A stretch of 64,000 nucleotides of DNA from Polynucleobacter sp. AP-Titi-500A-B4 (GCF_018688095.1 NZ_CP061311.1:1458120-1522119); one strand, 5' to 3'. Shown: positions 8,017 to 16,805, counted from the stretch's first letter. Program-made: numbers and translations. The notes: generated by a model not told the origin, from the sequence alone.

Positions 8017-8244
8017 TTAATCGACCTCATCGGCATGGGGTTCATCGAAGTGCTCCTTATGGGGCTTGAGCTTTGCCTCTAATTGAACCCATTTGCTTTG
8101 TTGTGTGCGGTAAGTGCAATCTTCTGCATGATTTTCTAATAAGCCAAAAATCACTGTTGTCGGAATCTTGCAATGCATACATCGATAGGCGTGTTGATGC
8201 TCTTCTATTTTTTCCTGAGGGTAATCAATATAGAACGGCTTCAT
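8017..8244 (-). CDS. Small protein with a putative CCHC zinc-binding motif
   Basis: The ATG at 8244 is chosen because GGAGA lies six bases ahead of it; an in-frame ATG at 8259 would add five residues but lacks such a site. The protein is about 75 residues. It has a C-x2-C pair (CMHC), then about 12 residues, a His, four residues and a Cys (HAEDC), a spacing that suggests a zinc-stabilised fold. The C-terminus is acidic and His-rich (EHFDEPHADEVD). It is co-translated with the 125-aa neighbour. The family is not recognised. Confidence 0.6.
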   Translation of the reverse strand: MKPFYIDYPQEKIEEHQHAYRCMHCKIPTTVIFGLLENHAEDCTYRTQQSKWVQLEAKLKPHKEHFDEPHADEVD

Positions 8245-8344
8245 CCAATATCTCCGCATGCAATCAGAACTCTTTTGGACATATTACACCCCAATAGATT
8301 AGACTCATATCGAAAAATAGATCTTTTAAGGGATGATTAAAATT

Positions 8345-9016
8345 ATGCTGCCTTGCATCGAACTCGAAACTGCGCCGAATCCTAGTGCTGCTGTAATTTG
8401 GCTCCATGGCCTTGGGGCTGATGGCAATGATTTTGTACCCATCATTCCAGAATTACGTCTTGAGGGATGTCCCGGAATTCGGTTTGTGTTTCCCAGTGCA
8501 CCGAGCATGCCAGTCACCGTTAATGGCGGTTACGTGATGCCAGCTTGGTATGACATTGTTGGCAGAAATCTCATGGATCAAGAAGATGCTACTGGTATCC
8601 ATCGCTCCGCTACTTCTATTGTGGAGCTCATTGAGAGAGAGGCTAGCCGTGGCATAGCTTATGAAAATATTGTTCTGGCAGGTTTCTCGCAAGGTTGCGC
8701 AATGGCATTGCATATTGGACTACGCTTTCCACATAAGCTAGCGGGCATTATTGCCCTCTCAGGATATTTGCCTCTAGCAATGTCATTGATTACTGAAAAA
8801 CATTCAGCCAATCAAAATACACCGATCTTCATGGGACATGGTATGTACGATGCAGTGGTTGTTCCTGAACGTGCCGAAGCTTCTTATGTGGCACTAGAAA
8901 AAATGGGCTACCAAGTCAACTGGAACGAATACCCCATGGAGCACTCTGTTAATCGTGAAGAACTGATGGATATCTCGAGATTCTTGCAAAGCGTATTGAT
9001 TAAGCCATCAGACTAG
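8345..9016 (+). CDS. Carboxylesterase/phospholipase family serine hydrolase
   Basis: Small alpha/beta hydrolase of the acyl-protein-thioesterase-like carboxylesterase family. Motifs are IWLHGLGADGNDF near the N-terminus (oxyanion loop), the nucleophile elbow G-F-S-Q-G, the acid Asp in GHGMYDAVV and the His in PMEHSVN. The start is placed at ATG 8345, because AAGGG (8328-8332) abuts the earlier in-frame ATG at 8333 and sits at a usable 12-base spacing from 8345. It ends in a CTAG shared tail-to-tail with the next gene. The substrate is not known; short-chain esters are typical. Confidence 0.88.
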   Translation: MLPCIELETAPNPSAAVIWLHGLGADGNDFVPIIPELRLEGCPGIRFVFPSAPSMPVTVNGGYVMPAWYDIVGRNLMDQEDATGIHRSATSIVELIEREASRGIAYENIVLAGFSQGCAMALHIGLRFPHKLAGIIALSGYLPLAMSLITEKHSANQNTPIFMGHGMYDAVVVPERAEASYVALEKMGYQVNWNEYPMEHSVNREELMDISRFLQSVLIKPSD

Positions 9017-9798
9017 ATCAAGCCATCTATCACCAGCTTGATACCAGCTACTAACAAGAAGAAGCGCACCATCCGGTAGTACCACTTCATCGAAATACGC
9101 TTAGCCAGATAGAACCCGAGGTAGACGCCGATTGGAACACAGGGCAAAAGTAGTAAGGAGGTGGCTAGCTGCTGAAAGTTTAGTAAATCCAAATAAGCGT
9201 ATGGCCCAATTTTTCCAAAGTTAATTACCGTAAAGAAGATACCCAGGGTCGACGTATAGACCATGGGAAGTAATTTTTCTCGTAACATAAAGAGTGTGAT
9301 GGGAGGCCCACCAATATGAGCCACAAAAGAAGTAAAGCCTGTAGTCATCCCCATCAACCTTCCAAGCCAAGGGTATGGCTTAGCATCTCGTGCGTCAAAG
9401 TGCGACATCGCTAAATTCTGAACCAAGAAAAGTAAGGTGAAGATACCGATTGAGAGACTGAGCGTCTTGGGTGTTATCGATTTAAAGAAAATGATGCCCA
9501 AGCCCATACCAATAATTGCAGGCGGGATCACTAATTTCAAGATCCGCCAATTGGCATTACGAATAAAACGTTGCAGACCTACCAAATCAATGGCGATCAA
9601 TAGCGGAAGCAATATTGCCAGAGCCTCACCAACGCTGACTTGACTGGCCATTAATGGAAGCGAGAGGGTGCCTAAGCCAGCCCCAAAGCCACTCTTAGAG
9701 ATGCCCACCACAATAACGCTGGCGATGGCAGTAACAAAAAATGCAAAGGTATGCGCGTGAAAAGATTGGATTAATGGTGCTAATAAGGAATCAAGCAT
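9013..9798 (-). CDS. Sulfite exporter TauE/SafE family membrane protein
   Basis: The 261-residue integral membrane protein has about eight hydrophobic helices. It carries the TauE/SafE repeats, seen in the glycine-rich ISKSGFGAGLGTLSLPLMA near the N-terminus and GFTSFVAHIGGPPITLFML in the second half. Family members move sulfite, sulfoacetate or other organosulfur and carboxylate anions, but most are uncharacterised. It is convergent with the carboxylesterase, the two stops overlapping in CTAG (9013-9016). It follows the TRAP binding protein on the same strand after that gene's terminator. Confidence 0.85.
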   Translation of the reverse strand: MLDSLLAPLIQSFHAHTFAFFVTAIASVIVVGISKSGFGAGLGTLSLPLMASQVSVGEALAILLPLLIAIDLVGLQRFIRNANWRILKLVIPPAIIGMGLGIIFFKSITPKTLSLSIGIFTLLFLVQNLAMSHFDARDAKPYPWLGRLMGMTTGFTSFVAHIGGPPITLFMLREKLLPMVYTSTLGIFFTVINFGKIGPYAYLDLLNFQQLATSLLLLPCVPIGVYLGFYLAKRISMKWYYRMVRFFLLVAGIKLVIDGLI

Positions 9799-9828
9799 TC
9801 AGTGATCTTACCAAGTCAATGGAGGATA

Positions 9829-9855
9829 AAAGAAAAAGGGCTCGCTAGAGCCCTT
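9829..9855 (-). terminator. Rho-independent terminator of the TRAP binding-protein gene
   Basis: AAGGGCTC (9836-9843) and GAGCCCTT (9848-9855) form an 8-bp stem around GCTA. Read on the minus strand the hairpin is followed by TTTCTTTTA. It lies 22 bp after the stop of the TRAP gene. Confidence 0.8.
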
Positions 9856-9877
9856 GATCTCTTGGCACCTGAACTCT

Positions 9878-10960
9878 TTAGAGCTTCTTGTTAAAGCTGT
9901 ATTGAGCAAAGGCTTGCTCTGCAACCCCAAACCACTGGGCTTCCATGTTTCTGAATACACGGTAATCATCAAAGATCTTTTTAAATTGAGGATTCTTAGC
10001 TGACTCTTCCGCATAAGTTTCCTGGCTTGCTTTAAAGCACGCATCCATGATGGAGGTATTGAACTTGCGCAAGACAGCGCCATTTTGCAAGAGGCGTTGC
10101 AAAGCTGGTGGATTGAGAGCATCGTATTTTGCGCACATATCAGTGTGTGCTTCGAAACAGGCCGCTTCCCATGCTGCTTGATAAGAGGGTGGTAGCGAAT
10201 CCCACTGCTTTTTATTAACTAGGAATGACAACCCTGCTGCGCCTTCCCAGAAGGCCGGGTAATAGTAGTTCTTAGCAACTTTGGCTAAACCCAACTTCTC
10301 ATCATCGTACGGACCTACAAACTCAGCGGCATCAATAGTGCCTTTTTCTAAAGCAGAATAAATTTCACCCGCAGGTAATTGTTGTGGCACTACACCTAAC
10401 TTTGCTAACACTTGACCAGCAAATCCAGCGATACGGAACTTCAGACCTTTTAGATCTTCTGGAGATTTAATTTCTTTGCGGAACCAGCCACCCATTTGCG
10501 TACCAGTTTGACCGCCAAGGAAATTCACAATGTTGTAACTAGCATAGAGCTCGCGCATCAATTTCATGCCATTACCGTGGAGCATCCAAGCAGATTGTTG
10601 ACGTGCAGTCATGCCAAATGGGGCTGCAGTATCAAAAATAAAGGCGCTATTTTTTCCCAAGTAGTAATAACTAGCAGTATGGCCGCACTCAACAGTTCCG
10701 TTTTGAACGGCATCCAATACTTGCAATGCGGGCACCACCTCTCCTGCAGCAAATATCTTAACGTTGAACTTACCATCAGTCGCTTTACGTAATGAATTAG
10801 CAAAAACTTCAGGGGTCCCAAAGAGCGTATCCAAAGATTTAGGGAAGCTAGATACCAAGCGCCAGTTCAGTGTTGGCAGGCTTTGCGCAATCGCCGGAGC
10901 GCCCAGCGTGGCAATACCAGCACCTACAGTGGCTTTCTTTAGAAATGAACGTCTTTGCAT
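9878..10960 (-). CDS. TRAP transporter substrate-binding protein, DctP family
   Basis: Periplasmic solute receptor of a tripartite ATP-independent transporter. The N-terminus is a Tat signal (QRRSFLKKATVGAGIATLG, then APAIAQ, cut near residue 26). The body has the DctP signature features, for example LKGLKFRIAG with its conserved Arg and PAGEIYSALEKGTIDAAEF. Length is 360 residues. Relatives bind carboxylates, often 2-oxo acids. The ATG is preceded by AAAGGAGACGGAG, a strong ribosome-binding site. The DctQ and DctM membrane subunits are not adjacent, so it is an orphan here and must pair with subunits encoded elsewhere. Confidence 0.92.
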   Translation of the reverse strand: MQRRSFLKKATVGAGIATLGAPAIAQSLPTLNWRLVSSFPKSLDTLFGTPEVFANSLRKATDGKFNVKIFAAGEVVPALQVLDAVQNGTVECGHTASYYYLGKNSAFIFDTAAPFGMTARQQSAWMLHGNGMKLMRELYASYNIVNFLGGQTGTQMGGWFRKEIKSPEDLKGLKFRIAGFAGQVLAKLGVVPQQLPAGEIYSALEKGTIDAAEFVGPYDDEKLGLAKVAKNYYYPAFWEGAAGLSFLVNKKQWDSLPPSYQAAWEAACFEAHTDMCAKYDALNPPALQRLLQNGAVLRKFNTSIMDACFKASQETYAEESAKNPQFKKIFDDYRVFRNMEAQWFGVAEQAFAQYSFNKKL

Positions 10961-11025
10961 CTCCGTCTCCTTTAGGATTTTTATAGCTGTTGATTGATTC
11001 TTTGTTTTAGATTCTATAACGAGGT

Positions 11026-12372
11026 TTATTTTCCGCCAACCGTCATTGAGCCAATCAGAATAGACCCAGTTTCTTTGGTGCCTCGTATCAAGGTATCACT
11101 ACCAATCAACTCGATGTCTAAGAGCATATCGCGCAAATTACCGGCAATCGTGACCTCTTCAACCGGATATTGAATTTCACCATTCTCAACCCAGTAACCA
11201 AATGCACCGCGAGAGTAATCTCCCGTCACATAATTCACGCCCTGCCCCATCAATTCAGTGACCAATAAACCAGTGCCCATTTCTTTTAGCAAAGCAGGCA
11301 ATCCGCCCTTGGGCGTTTTCTTACTTTGCAGTGTTAGATGATGAGAACCTCCTGCATTGCCAGTGGTTTTCATTCCCAACTTACGCGCTGAGTATGTGGA
11401 CAGGAAATACCCTTCCAAGATTCCCTTGTCAACTACAGTACGTGCGCTCGTCTTCACACCCTCTTCATCAAATGGCGCACTTCCTGTCATGGCTTTGAGG
11501 TGAGGATTCTCAAACAGGCTGACATGTTTAGGCAATACTTGCTTGCCTAGGCTATCTAGCAAAAAACTGGAGTGGCGATAGAGCGCGCCCCCAGAAACGG
11601 CTTGAACTAAGCCGCCCAATAGCCCAGACGCTAAGGGTGCTTCAAAAATAACTGGGCAACGACGTGTACTAAGCGACCTTGCCTTTAAGCGAGATAAGGC
11701 ACGCTGCGCTGCGTATTTACCAATAGCCGCAGGATCAGCCAACTCAGTTGGTATGCGTGAGCTTGAATACCAATCATCTCTTTGCATATGCGATTTTTTC
11801 CCACCCTCACTCGCAATCGGTGCGCAAGAAATATAGTGACGTGAAAATGGATAGCCGCCCATAAACCCATGGGAAGTACCCATCATAAAATGCGCATGAT
11901 GGGCAGAAACTGAAGCTCCATCGCTATTCTGAATTTGCTTGCTAACTGAAAATGCAGCACCCTCTGCAATACGAGCAATTTCTACAGCGCGTGCTGCATC
12001 AAGATCCCATGGATGAAATAAATCAAGATCTAGTGGATTTTTTTCCAGTAACTCTGCTTCGGCTGGTCCAGCACAATTGTCTTCTGCTGTATGTTGGGCA
12101 ATGTGATACGCAGCATCAACCGTTGCTTTTAAAGATGCCTGGGAAAAATCACTCGTGCTCGCGTTGCCACGATGGTGACCCAAAAATACCGTTACCCCAA
12201 CTTGCTTGTCTAAGCTTTGTTCGATAGTTTCTACTTCGCCCTTGCGGACAGTTACTGAGAGACCCTGACCTTCGGAAACTTCAGCTACAGCATCAGAGGC
12301 ACCCCTTCTTTTGGCCTCTTTGAGCATGAAATTGATAATTTCTTGAAACTGGCTAGATGAATATGTAAACAT
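11026..12372 (-). CDS. pmbA: Metalloprotease PmbA/TldE
   Basis: PmbA (TldE) is the non-catalytic partner of TldD in a metallopeptidase that processes microcin-type peptides and the antitoxin CcdA. The 448-residue length and the segments SDAVAEVSEGQGLSV, RKGEVE near the N-terminus and the C-terminal NLRDMLLDI and GSMTVGGK match the family. As expected for TldE, no HExxxH motif is seen. It is divergent from mog, with only 26 bp between start codons. TldD is not in the window. The flanking order pmbA/mog/orn is usual in Burkholderiales. Confidence 0.93.
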   Translation of the reverse strand: MFTYSSSQFQEIINFMLKEAKRRGASDAVAEVSEGQGLSVTVRKGEVETIEQSLDKQVGVTVFLGHHRGNASTSDFSQASLKATVDAAYHIAQHTAEDNCAGPAEAELLEKNPLDLDLFHPWDLDAARAVEIARIAEGAAFSVSKQIQNSDGASVSAHHAHFMMGTSHGFMGGYPFSRHYISCAPIASEGGKKSHMQRDDWYSSSRIPTELADPAAIGKYAAQRALSRLKARSLSTRRCPVIFEAPLASGLLGGLVQAVSGGALYRHSSFLLDSLGKQVLPKHVSLFENPHLKAMTGSAPFDEEGVKTSARTVVDKGILEGYFLSTYSARKLGMKTTGNAGGSHHLTLQSKKTPKGGLPALLKEMGTGLLVTELMGQGVNYVTGDYSRGAFGYWVENGEIQYPVEEVTIAGNLRDMLLDIELIGSDTLIRGTKETGSILIGSMTVGGK

Positions 12373-12378
12373 GCCCTA

Positions 12379-12384
12379 ATAATA
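12379..12384 (-). promoter_or_regulatory. Candidate -10 box for pmbA (possible leaderless mRNA)
   Basis: On the minus strand TATTAT ends six bases before the pmbA ATG (12370-12372). Transcription would then begin at or next to the start codon. No convincing -35 was found. Confidence 0.3.
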
Positions 12385-12386
12385 GC

Positions 12387-12392
12387 TAGAAT
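12387..12392 (+). promoter_or_regulatory. Candidate -10 box for mog (possible leaderless mRNA)
   Basis: TAGAAT ends six bases before the mog ATG at 12399, and no Shine-Dalgarno sequence can fit between. It lies two bases from the opposing pmbA -10 candidate. No clear -35. Confidence 0.35.
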
Positions 12393-12398
12393 AGAAAT

Positions 12399-13028
12399 AT
12401 GAAGCATAACGAAGCCTGGAAGCGCAGCTCCCCCAACGAAGTCAAAATTGGCCTAATCTCGATCTCGGATCGAGCGAGCAAGGGTGTTTATCAAGATGAG
12501 GGCATTCCCGCCCTGCAAACCTGGCTCATGAAGGCCATGAGCAATTCCTGCGTCTTTCATGAACGTCTGATCGCTGATGAATCTGAAATCATCACTGAAA
12601 CCATCGTTGAATTGGTCGATGAGCTAGGTTGTGACCTGGTGCTCACCACGGGCGGCACGGGCCCCTCCAGGCGAGATGTCACCCCTGAGGCAACCTTAGA
12701 TGCCGGCACCCGAGAAATGCCCGGATTTGGCGAGCAAATGCGTCAAATTAGCCTCAAATTTGTCCCCACTGCCATTCTGTCCAGACAAACAGCCGTTCTT
12801 CGTGAAATTGAAGGGCACGCTGCCCTTGTAATCAATCTGCCTGGTCAACCCAAGGCTATTGCAGAGACCCTCGAGGGCCTCAAGGATGAGAATGGCAAAT
12901 CCATCGTGCCAGGAATCTTTGCTGCAGTGCCCTACTGCATCGACCTGATTGGTGGACCTTATATCGATACCAATGAGGATGTCATTAAAGCCTTCAGACC
13001 TAAGAGCGCCATCAAGAAATCATCTTAA
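12399..13028 (+). CDS. mog: Molybdopterin adenylyltransferase
   Basis: MogA/MoaB-type enzyme that adenylates molybdopterin before molybdate insertion in molybdenum cofactor synthesis. Family motifs are visible: IGLISISDRASKGVY near the N-terminus, LTTGGTGPSRRDVTPEAT (the nucleotide/MPT-binding loop), and LPGQPKAIAETL near the C-terminus. Length is 209 residues, close to E. coli Mog. No other cofactor genes are nearby. It ends 4 bp inside the convergent orn gene. The lack of a ribosome-binding site suggests a leaderless start. Confidence 0.92.
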   Translation: MKHNEAWKRSSPNEVKIGLISISDRASKGVYQDEGIPALQTWLMKAMSNSCVFHERLIADESEIITETIVELVDELGCDLVLTTGGTGPSRRDVTPEATLDAGTREMPGFGEQMRQISLKFVPTAILSRQTAVLREIEGHAALVINLPGQPKAIAETLEGLKDENGKSIVPGIFAAVPYCIDLIGGPYIDTNEDVIKAFRPKSAIKKSS

Positions 13029-13609
13029 GGTAGCGGTACGATAAATTTATCGCGGTAGTACTTCAGTTCCTCAATGGATTCTTCGATATCCGCCAAAGCA
13101 GTATGTGCCTGCTTTTTGGTAAAGCCCTTTACCAACTCTGGGTGCCATCGTTTGCACAACTCTTTCAGAGTGGAAACATCGATATTTCGATAATGAAAGT
13201 ACGCCTCTAATTTGGGCATGTACTTAGCCATAAAGCGACGATCCTGACCGATAGTGTTACCACACATTGGCGCAATCCCAGCTTTGATGTATTTCTTTAA
13301 AAAAGCAATGCATTCTGCTTCAACGGTCGCCTCATCCATAGTGGATGCCTTAACCTTATCAATCAGTCCTGAGCGTCCATGGGTGCCCTTATTCCAAGCA
13401 TCCATCGCATCCAAAAGCGCATCATTTTGATGTACCACCCAAACTGGGGCAGTAGCTATCGTATTGAGATGGGCATCAGTCACAATAATGGCGATTTCTA
13501 GGATGCGCTCGGTTTCCGGATCCAAACCAGACATCTCCATATCCACCCAGATGAGGTGCTCACTGGCTGGCGCCGTCTTGACTGCTGCAGTATTCGTTTG
13601 TTCGCTCAT
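13025..13609 (-). CDS. orn: Oligoribonuclease
   Basis: 3'-5' exoribonuclease of the DEDDh family that degrades 2-5 nt RNA and pGpG. The 194 residues contain the catalytic set: WVDMEMSGLDPE (Asp and Glu, about residues 22-33), the mid-protein Asp in SIEELKYY and DRRFMAKYMP, and HTALADIEES with the DEDDh His and Asp. It is convergent with mog (stops overlap by 4 bp) and divergent from the M48 protease gene, with only 15 bp between start codons. Confidence 0.95.
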   Translation of the reverse strand: MSEQTNTAAVKTAPASEHLIWVDMEMSGLDPETERILEIAIIVTDAHLNTIATAPVWVVHQNDALLDAMDAWNKGTHGRSGLIDKVKASTMDEATVEAECIAFLKKYIKAGIAPMCGNTIGQDRRFMAKYMPKLEAYFHYRNIDVSTLKELCKRWHPELVKGFTKKQAHTALADIEESIEELKYYRDKFIVPLP

Positions 13610-13612
13610 ATC

Positions 13613-13618
13613 TATAAT
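13613..13618 (+). promoter_or_regulatory. Candidate -10 box for the M48 protease gene (possible leaderless mRNA)
   Basis: A perfect TATAAT ends six bases before the ATG at 13625, leaving no room for a ribosome-binding site. No good -35 at 16-18 bp was found, so this rests on the -10 only. Confidence 0.35.
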
Positions 13619-13624
13619 GATCTC

Positions 13625-14875
13625 ATGACATTCACAATTATTTTCCTAATCGCTTTTATAGCCAGTTTTGGCCTACGCCACTGGCTCTCCCAACGTCAAA
13701 TTCGATATGTAGCCCAACATCGAGATGCGGTTCCAGCTGAGTTTGCTGAAAAAGTAACTTTGGCAGAACATCAAAAAGCGGCTGACTACACGATTGCTAA
13801 ATTGCGCCTAGCGATTTTAGAAAACGGGGTTAGCGCCATCATTTTAATTGCCTTCACCTTACTAGGTGGATTGCAAATTCTTAATATCGCTTTGCTGCAA
13901 TTCCTGGGCGAAGGTGTTGCTCAGCAAATCGCTTTATTGGTATCAGTAGTGATTATCTCCGGGATCCTGGATATTCCCTTCTCTTGGTACAAGCAGTTTT
14001 ACCTTGAAGAACGCTTTGGCTTTAATCGCATGACTAAAAAATTATTCTTTAGCGACATGATTAAAGGCTTATCTGTCGGTGGAGCAATTGGTGTTCCATT
14101 GCTATGGGTCATACTCACGTTGATGCTAAAGGCGGGTGATCTTTGGTGGCTTTGGGCTTGGGCAGTACTCTCCATATTTAGTCTATTGATGCAGTGGATT
14201 TTCCCGACATTCATTGCGCCGATGTTTAATAAGTTCGAAGCCCTAGAAGAAGGCCCGCTGAAAACGCAAATTGAAGCGCTACTAGCCCGCTGTGATTTTG
14301 CTAGTCAGGGTTTATTTGTGATGGATGGCAGCAAGCGTAGCGCTCACGGAAATGCATTCTTTGCTGGCATGGGTAAAGCAAAGCGCATTGTGTTCTTTGA
14401 TACCTTAATTGAAAAATTAAACCCTGGCGAAGTAGAAGCAGTTCTTGCTCATGAATTGGGCCATTTCAAATGTAAGCATATTCGGAAACGTCTGATTGTT
14501 TCTTTCGCGATGAGCTTTGCGATGTTTGCATTGCTGGGCTGGGTTAGTACGCAGGTTTGGTTCTACACCGACCTAGGTGTGATGCCTAATCTCAATGGTT
14601 ATAACGGTGGCCTTGCTTTAGCATTGTTCATGCTGGTATCACCGGTATTTGGCTTCTTCTTTACGCCACTAGGAAGTCTTGCTTCACGCAAACATGAATA
14701 TGAGGCAGATGGCTTTGCGGCTGAAAAATCTTCTGCTCAAGATTTAATCTCCGCTCTAGTAAAGCTCTATCAAGATAATGCCTCAACATTGACGCCAGAT
14801 CCAATCTATACCGCTTTCTACAGCTCCCATCCTCCTGCTCCATTACGCATTGCTAACTTACAGCGTTTCAGTTAA
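13625..14875 (+). CDS. M48 family (Ste24-type) membrane metallopeptidase
   Basis: Zinc endopeptidase of the CaaX prenyl protease/Ste24 type, embedded in the inner membrane. The open frame reaches back to 13556, but that extension overlaps orn and is not protein-like. The ATG at 13625 starts the first transmembrane helix (TFTIIFLIAFIASF) and gives 416 residues. HELGH (residues 276-280) supplies two zinc ligands and the catalytic Glu, and the third ligand is in KHEYEADGF. Several hydrophobic helices flank the active site. Bacteria lack prenylated CaaX proteins, so its role is probably membrane protein quality control. rsgA follows after 15 bp, in an operon. Confidence 0.9.
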   Translation: MTFTIIFLIAFIASFGLRHWLSQRQIRYVAQHRDAVPAEFAEKVTLAEHQKAADYTIAKLRLAILENGVSAIILIAFTLLGGLQILNIALLQFLGEGVAQQIALLVSVVIISGILDIPFSWYKQFYLEERFGFNRMTKKLFFSDMIKGLSVGGAIGVPLLWVILTLMLKAGDLWWLWAWAVLSIFSLLMQWIFPTFIAPMFNKFEALEEGPLKTQIEALLARCDFASQGLFVMDGSKRSAHGNAFFAGMGKAKRIVFFDTLIEKLNPGEVEAVLAHELGHFKCKHIRKRLIVSFAMSFAMFALLGWVSTQVWFYTDLGVMPNLNGYNGGLALALFMLVSPVFGFFFTPLGSLASRKHEYEADGFAAEKSSAQDLISALVKLYQDNASTLTPDPIYTAFYSSHPPAPLRIANLQRFS

Positions 14876-14890
14876 TTTCAAATTATTAGA

Positions 14891-15904
14891 ATGGAACAAT
14901 TTCGCGCGCTACTGACTGCTTCCTATGGAAGACATTATTTAGCGCAGCGACTGGTGACTGATGCACTTGGCAATGAATCACCGAACGGCCCATTAATTCA
15001 GGTAAGTACCCCTGCTAAGCAACACATTGGCGCAGTGGGTGATCGCATGTTGCTGGAGATGACCTCTGCAGATCAAGCACGCATCATTGAGATTGAGCCA
15101 CGGGAAAATATTCTTTATCGCTCGGATGCATTTAAGAGCAAGATCATCGCTTCTAACGTTGATCAAATTCTAGTAGTGCTTGCTACGCAACCTGCTTTCT
15201 CGCCCGACCTATTAGGCAGGGCCGTGGTTGCTGCTGAAGCCAATCAAATTGGTTTGCATATCCTACTCAACAAGTGCGATCTCAAAGACAACTTAGAGCA
15301 GGCGCGCAAGATCATTGAACCGTATGCGCGCATGGGCTACCCAGTCAGTGAGGTCTCTGCCAAATTTGATCCCACCTCAATTGATCAGTTGCGTCCTGCC
15401 TTAGCCGGCAAAATATCTGTCTTTGTAGGTCAGTCAGGCATGGGTAAATCTAGCCTCTTGAATGCCTGGGTTCCAAATGCCGCGGCACTGACTCAGGAAT
15501 ATTCTGTACGCCTAGATACTGGTAAGCACACCACCACAGCCTGTCGTTACTTTGAATTACCTGAAGGCTGGGGAAGAGACGCATCCGGTAAGTTGGGCGC
15601 ACTGATTGATTCACCAGGTTTTCAGGAGTTTGGCTTGGCGCATATGTCCGTCAGTGAATTGCAACATGCCTTTAGAGAATTTAAAGACTTGCATGGTAAA
15701 TGTCGCTTTCACAATTGCGCCCATCAGTCTGAACCCGATTGCGCAGTGCGTGATGCGGTAGACAAAAATGAAATAGCGCCAGAAAGACTGGCGCTATTTA
15801 GACAGCTACGTTCAGATTCGAAAACAGCAGATACCCAAATTCAGGGAATTAGCCAAGCCAAAGAGCGATGGTCAGCATTAGCAACAAAGCCATCCAAGCG
15901 ATAA
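14891..15904 (+). CDS. rsgA: Ribosome small subunit-dependent GTPase A
   Basis: Circularly permuted GTPase that acts in late 30S subunit maturation. An N-terminal OB-fold comes first. The G motifs then appear in permuted order: NKCD (G4) before GQSGMGKSSL (G1/P-loop), then DSPGFQEFGL (G3). A C-terminal zinc knuckle is formed by CRFHNCAHQSEPDC. The 337-residue length is normal. It shares an operon with the M48 protease, and its last 56 bp overlap the convergent cobD-like gene. Confidence 0.95.
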   Translation: MEQFRALLTASYGRHYLAQRLVTDALGNESPNGPLIQVSTPAKQHIGAVGDRMLLEMTSADQARIIEIEPRENILYRSDAFKSKIIASNVDQILVVLATQPAFSPDLLGRAVVAAEANQIGLHILLNKCDLKDNLEQARKIIEPYARMGYPVSEVSAKFDPTSIDQLRPALAGKISVFVGQSGMGKSSLLNAWVPNAAALTQEYSVRLDTGKHTTTACRYFELPEGWGRDASGKLGALIDSPGFQEFGLAHMSVSELQHAFREFKDLHGKCRFHNCAHQSEPDCAVRDAVDKNEIAPERLALFRQLRSDSKTADTQIQGISQAKERWSALATKPSKR

Positions 15905-16805
15905 CCAAACGCCATACCAAACCTACAGCAGAACGCATAGTTCGCTCGGTTGGCTCAAGACCTACTTCATAGATTAGCGGCTCTCCAGCCTCTGCCATAC
16001 GCAAGGCTTCGTCACTATCAGGCTCGCTCAAGGGCTCACCTAAGCGCACACCTAGCGCACCACTGCCAGCAGCCAAGATCACGGCAGATAAAGGATCAGA
16101 CCATTTTTGGGTGAGATAGCGCCATGCATATACTGCACCTTCGAAGTTTCCAACAATCGCAAAGCCCATTGCTGTAATGCGTGATGGAATCCAATCGAGT
16201 ACATAAAAGAAATGACGAGCCGCTTCGCTCAAGTTGTAATCACGCTCAGACCAACGCTGAGCGGCAATATCCGCCAAACGATAGAGCACTACACCTGCAG
16301 GACCCATTGGCATCATGAACCAGAACAACACACCAAAGACATGGCGATGGGAACCGATGATGGCGCGCTCAAGCGCTAATGAAATGACTTCTGTTTCAGA
16401 GAGATCTGAAACATCCAAGTCAGGGCCGTACCATTCGCCAAGTGCAGCGCGCGCCGCCGGTAAATCATGCGCCTCAATCGCTTCATGTACCAAGGTAAAT
16501 GAATGACTGAACTGACGGAAACCAAAAAATAAATAGGCAATGACGATGTTCCACAAGAATCCCAGAATAGGATAGGTCACCATGCAAGTGACATACACCA
16601 TGAACACCAAGAAAGTAGGTAGAACAAATGCTACCAAGCAGGCCATACGTGCACCAACTGGGCTTGCACCTTCTTCAGTCTTGCCACCGAATTCGCCAGC
16701 GACCCAATCCAGCCAACGGGTACTCAAGCGAGCAATCCAATGATTAGCAGTTACTGGGCGATATTGCTCAGCAATGAGGGCGAAGAGAATGGAGAAGAAA
16801 GTCAT
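15849..16805 (-). CDS. CobD/CbiB-AmpE-like membrane protein
   Basis: The 318-residue inner-membrane protein has an N-terminal segment typical of this group (FFSILFALIAEQYRP) and several further hydrophobic helices (about residues 50-90, 165-185, 295-317). Burkholderiales genomes carry it as a CobD/CbiB family protein, but no cobalamin genes are close. The layout also resembles AmpE, a regulatory membrane protein. The enzymatic role is therefore doubtful. Its start overlaps the stop of the upstream Nudix gene by 4 bp (16802-16805), so the two are coupled. Its 3' end overlaps rsgA tail to tail by 56 bp. Confidence 0.75.
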   Translation of the reverse strand: MTFFSILFALIAEQYRPVTANHWIARLSTRWLDWVAGEFGGKTEEGASPVGARMACLVAFVLPTFLVFMVYVTCMVTYPILGFLWNIVIAYLFFGFRQFSHSFTLVHEAIEAHDLPAARAALGEWYGPDLDVSDLSETEVISLALERAIIGSHRHVFGVLFWFMMPMGPAGVVLYRLADIAAQRWSERDYNLSEAARHFFYVLDWIPSRITAMGFAIVGNFEGAVYAWRYLTQKWSDPLSAVILAAGSGALGVRLGEPLSEPDSDEALRMAEAGEPLIYEVGLEPTERTMRSAVGLVWRLVIAWMALLLMLTIALWLG

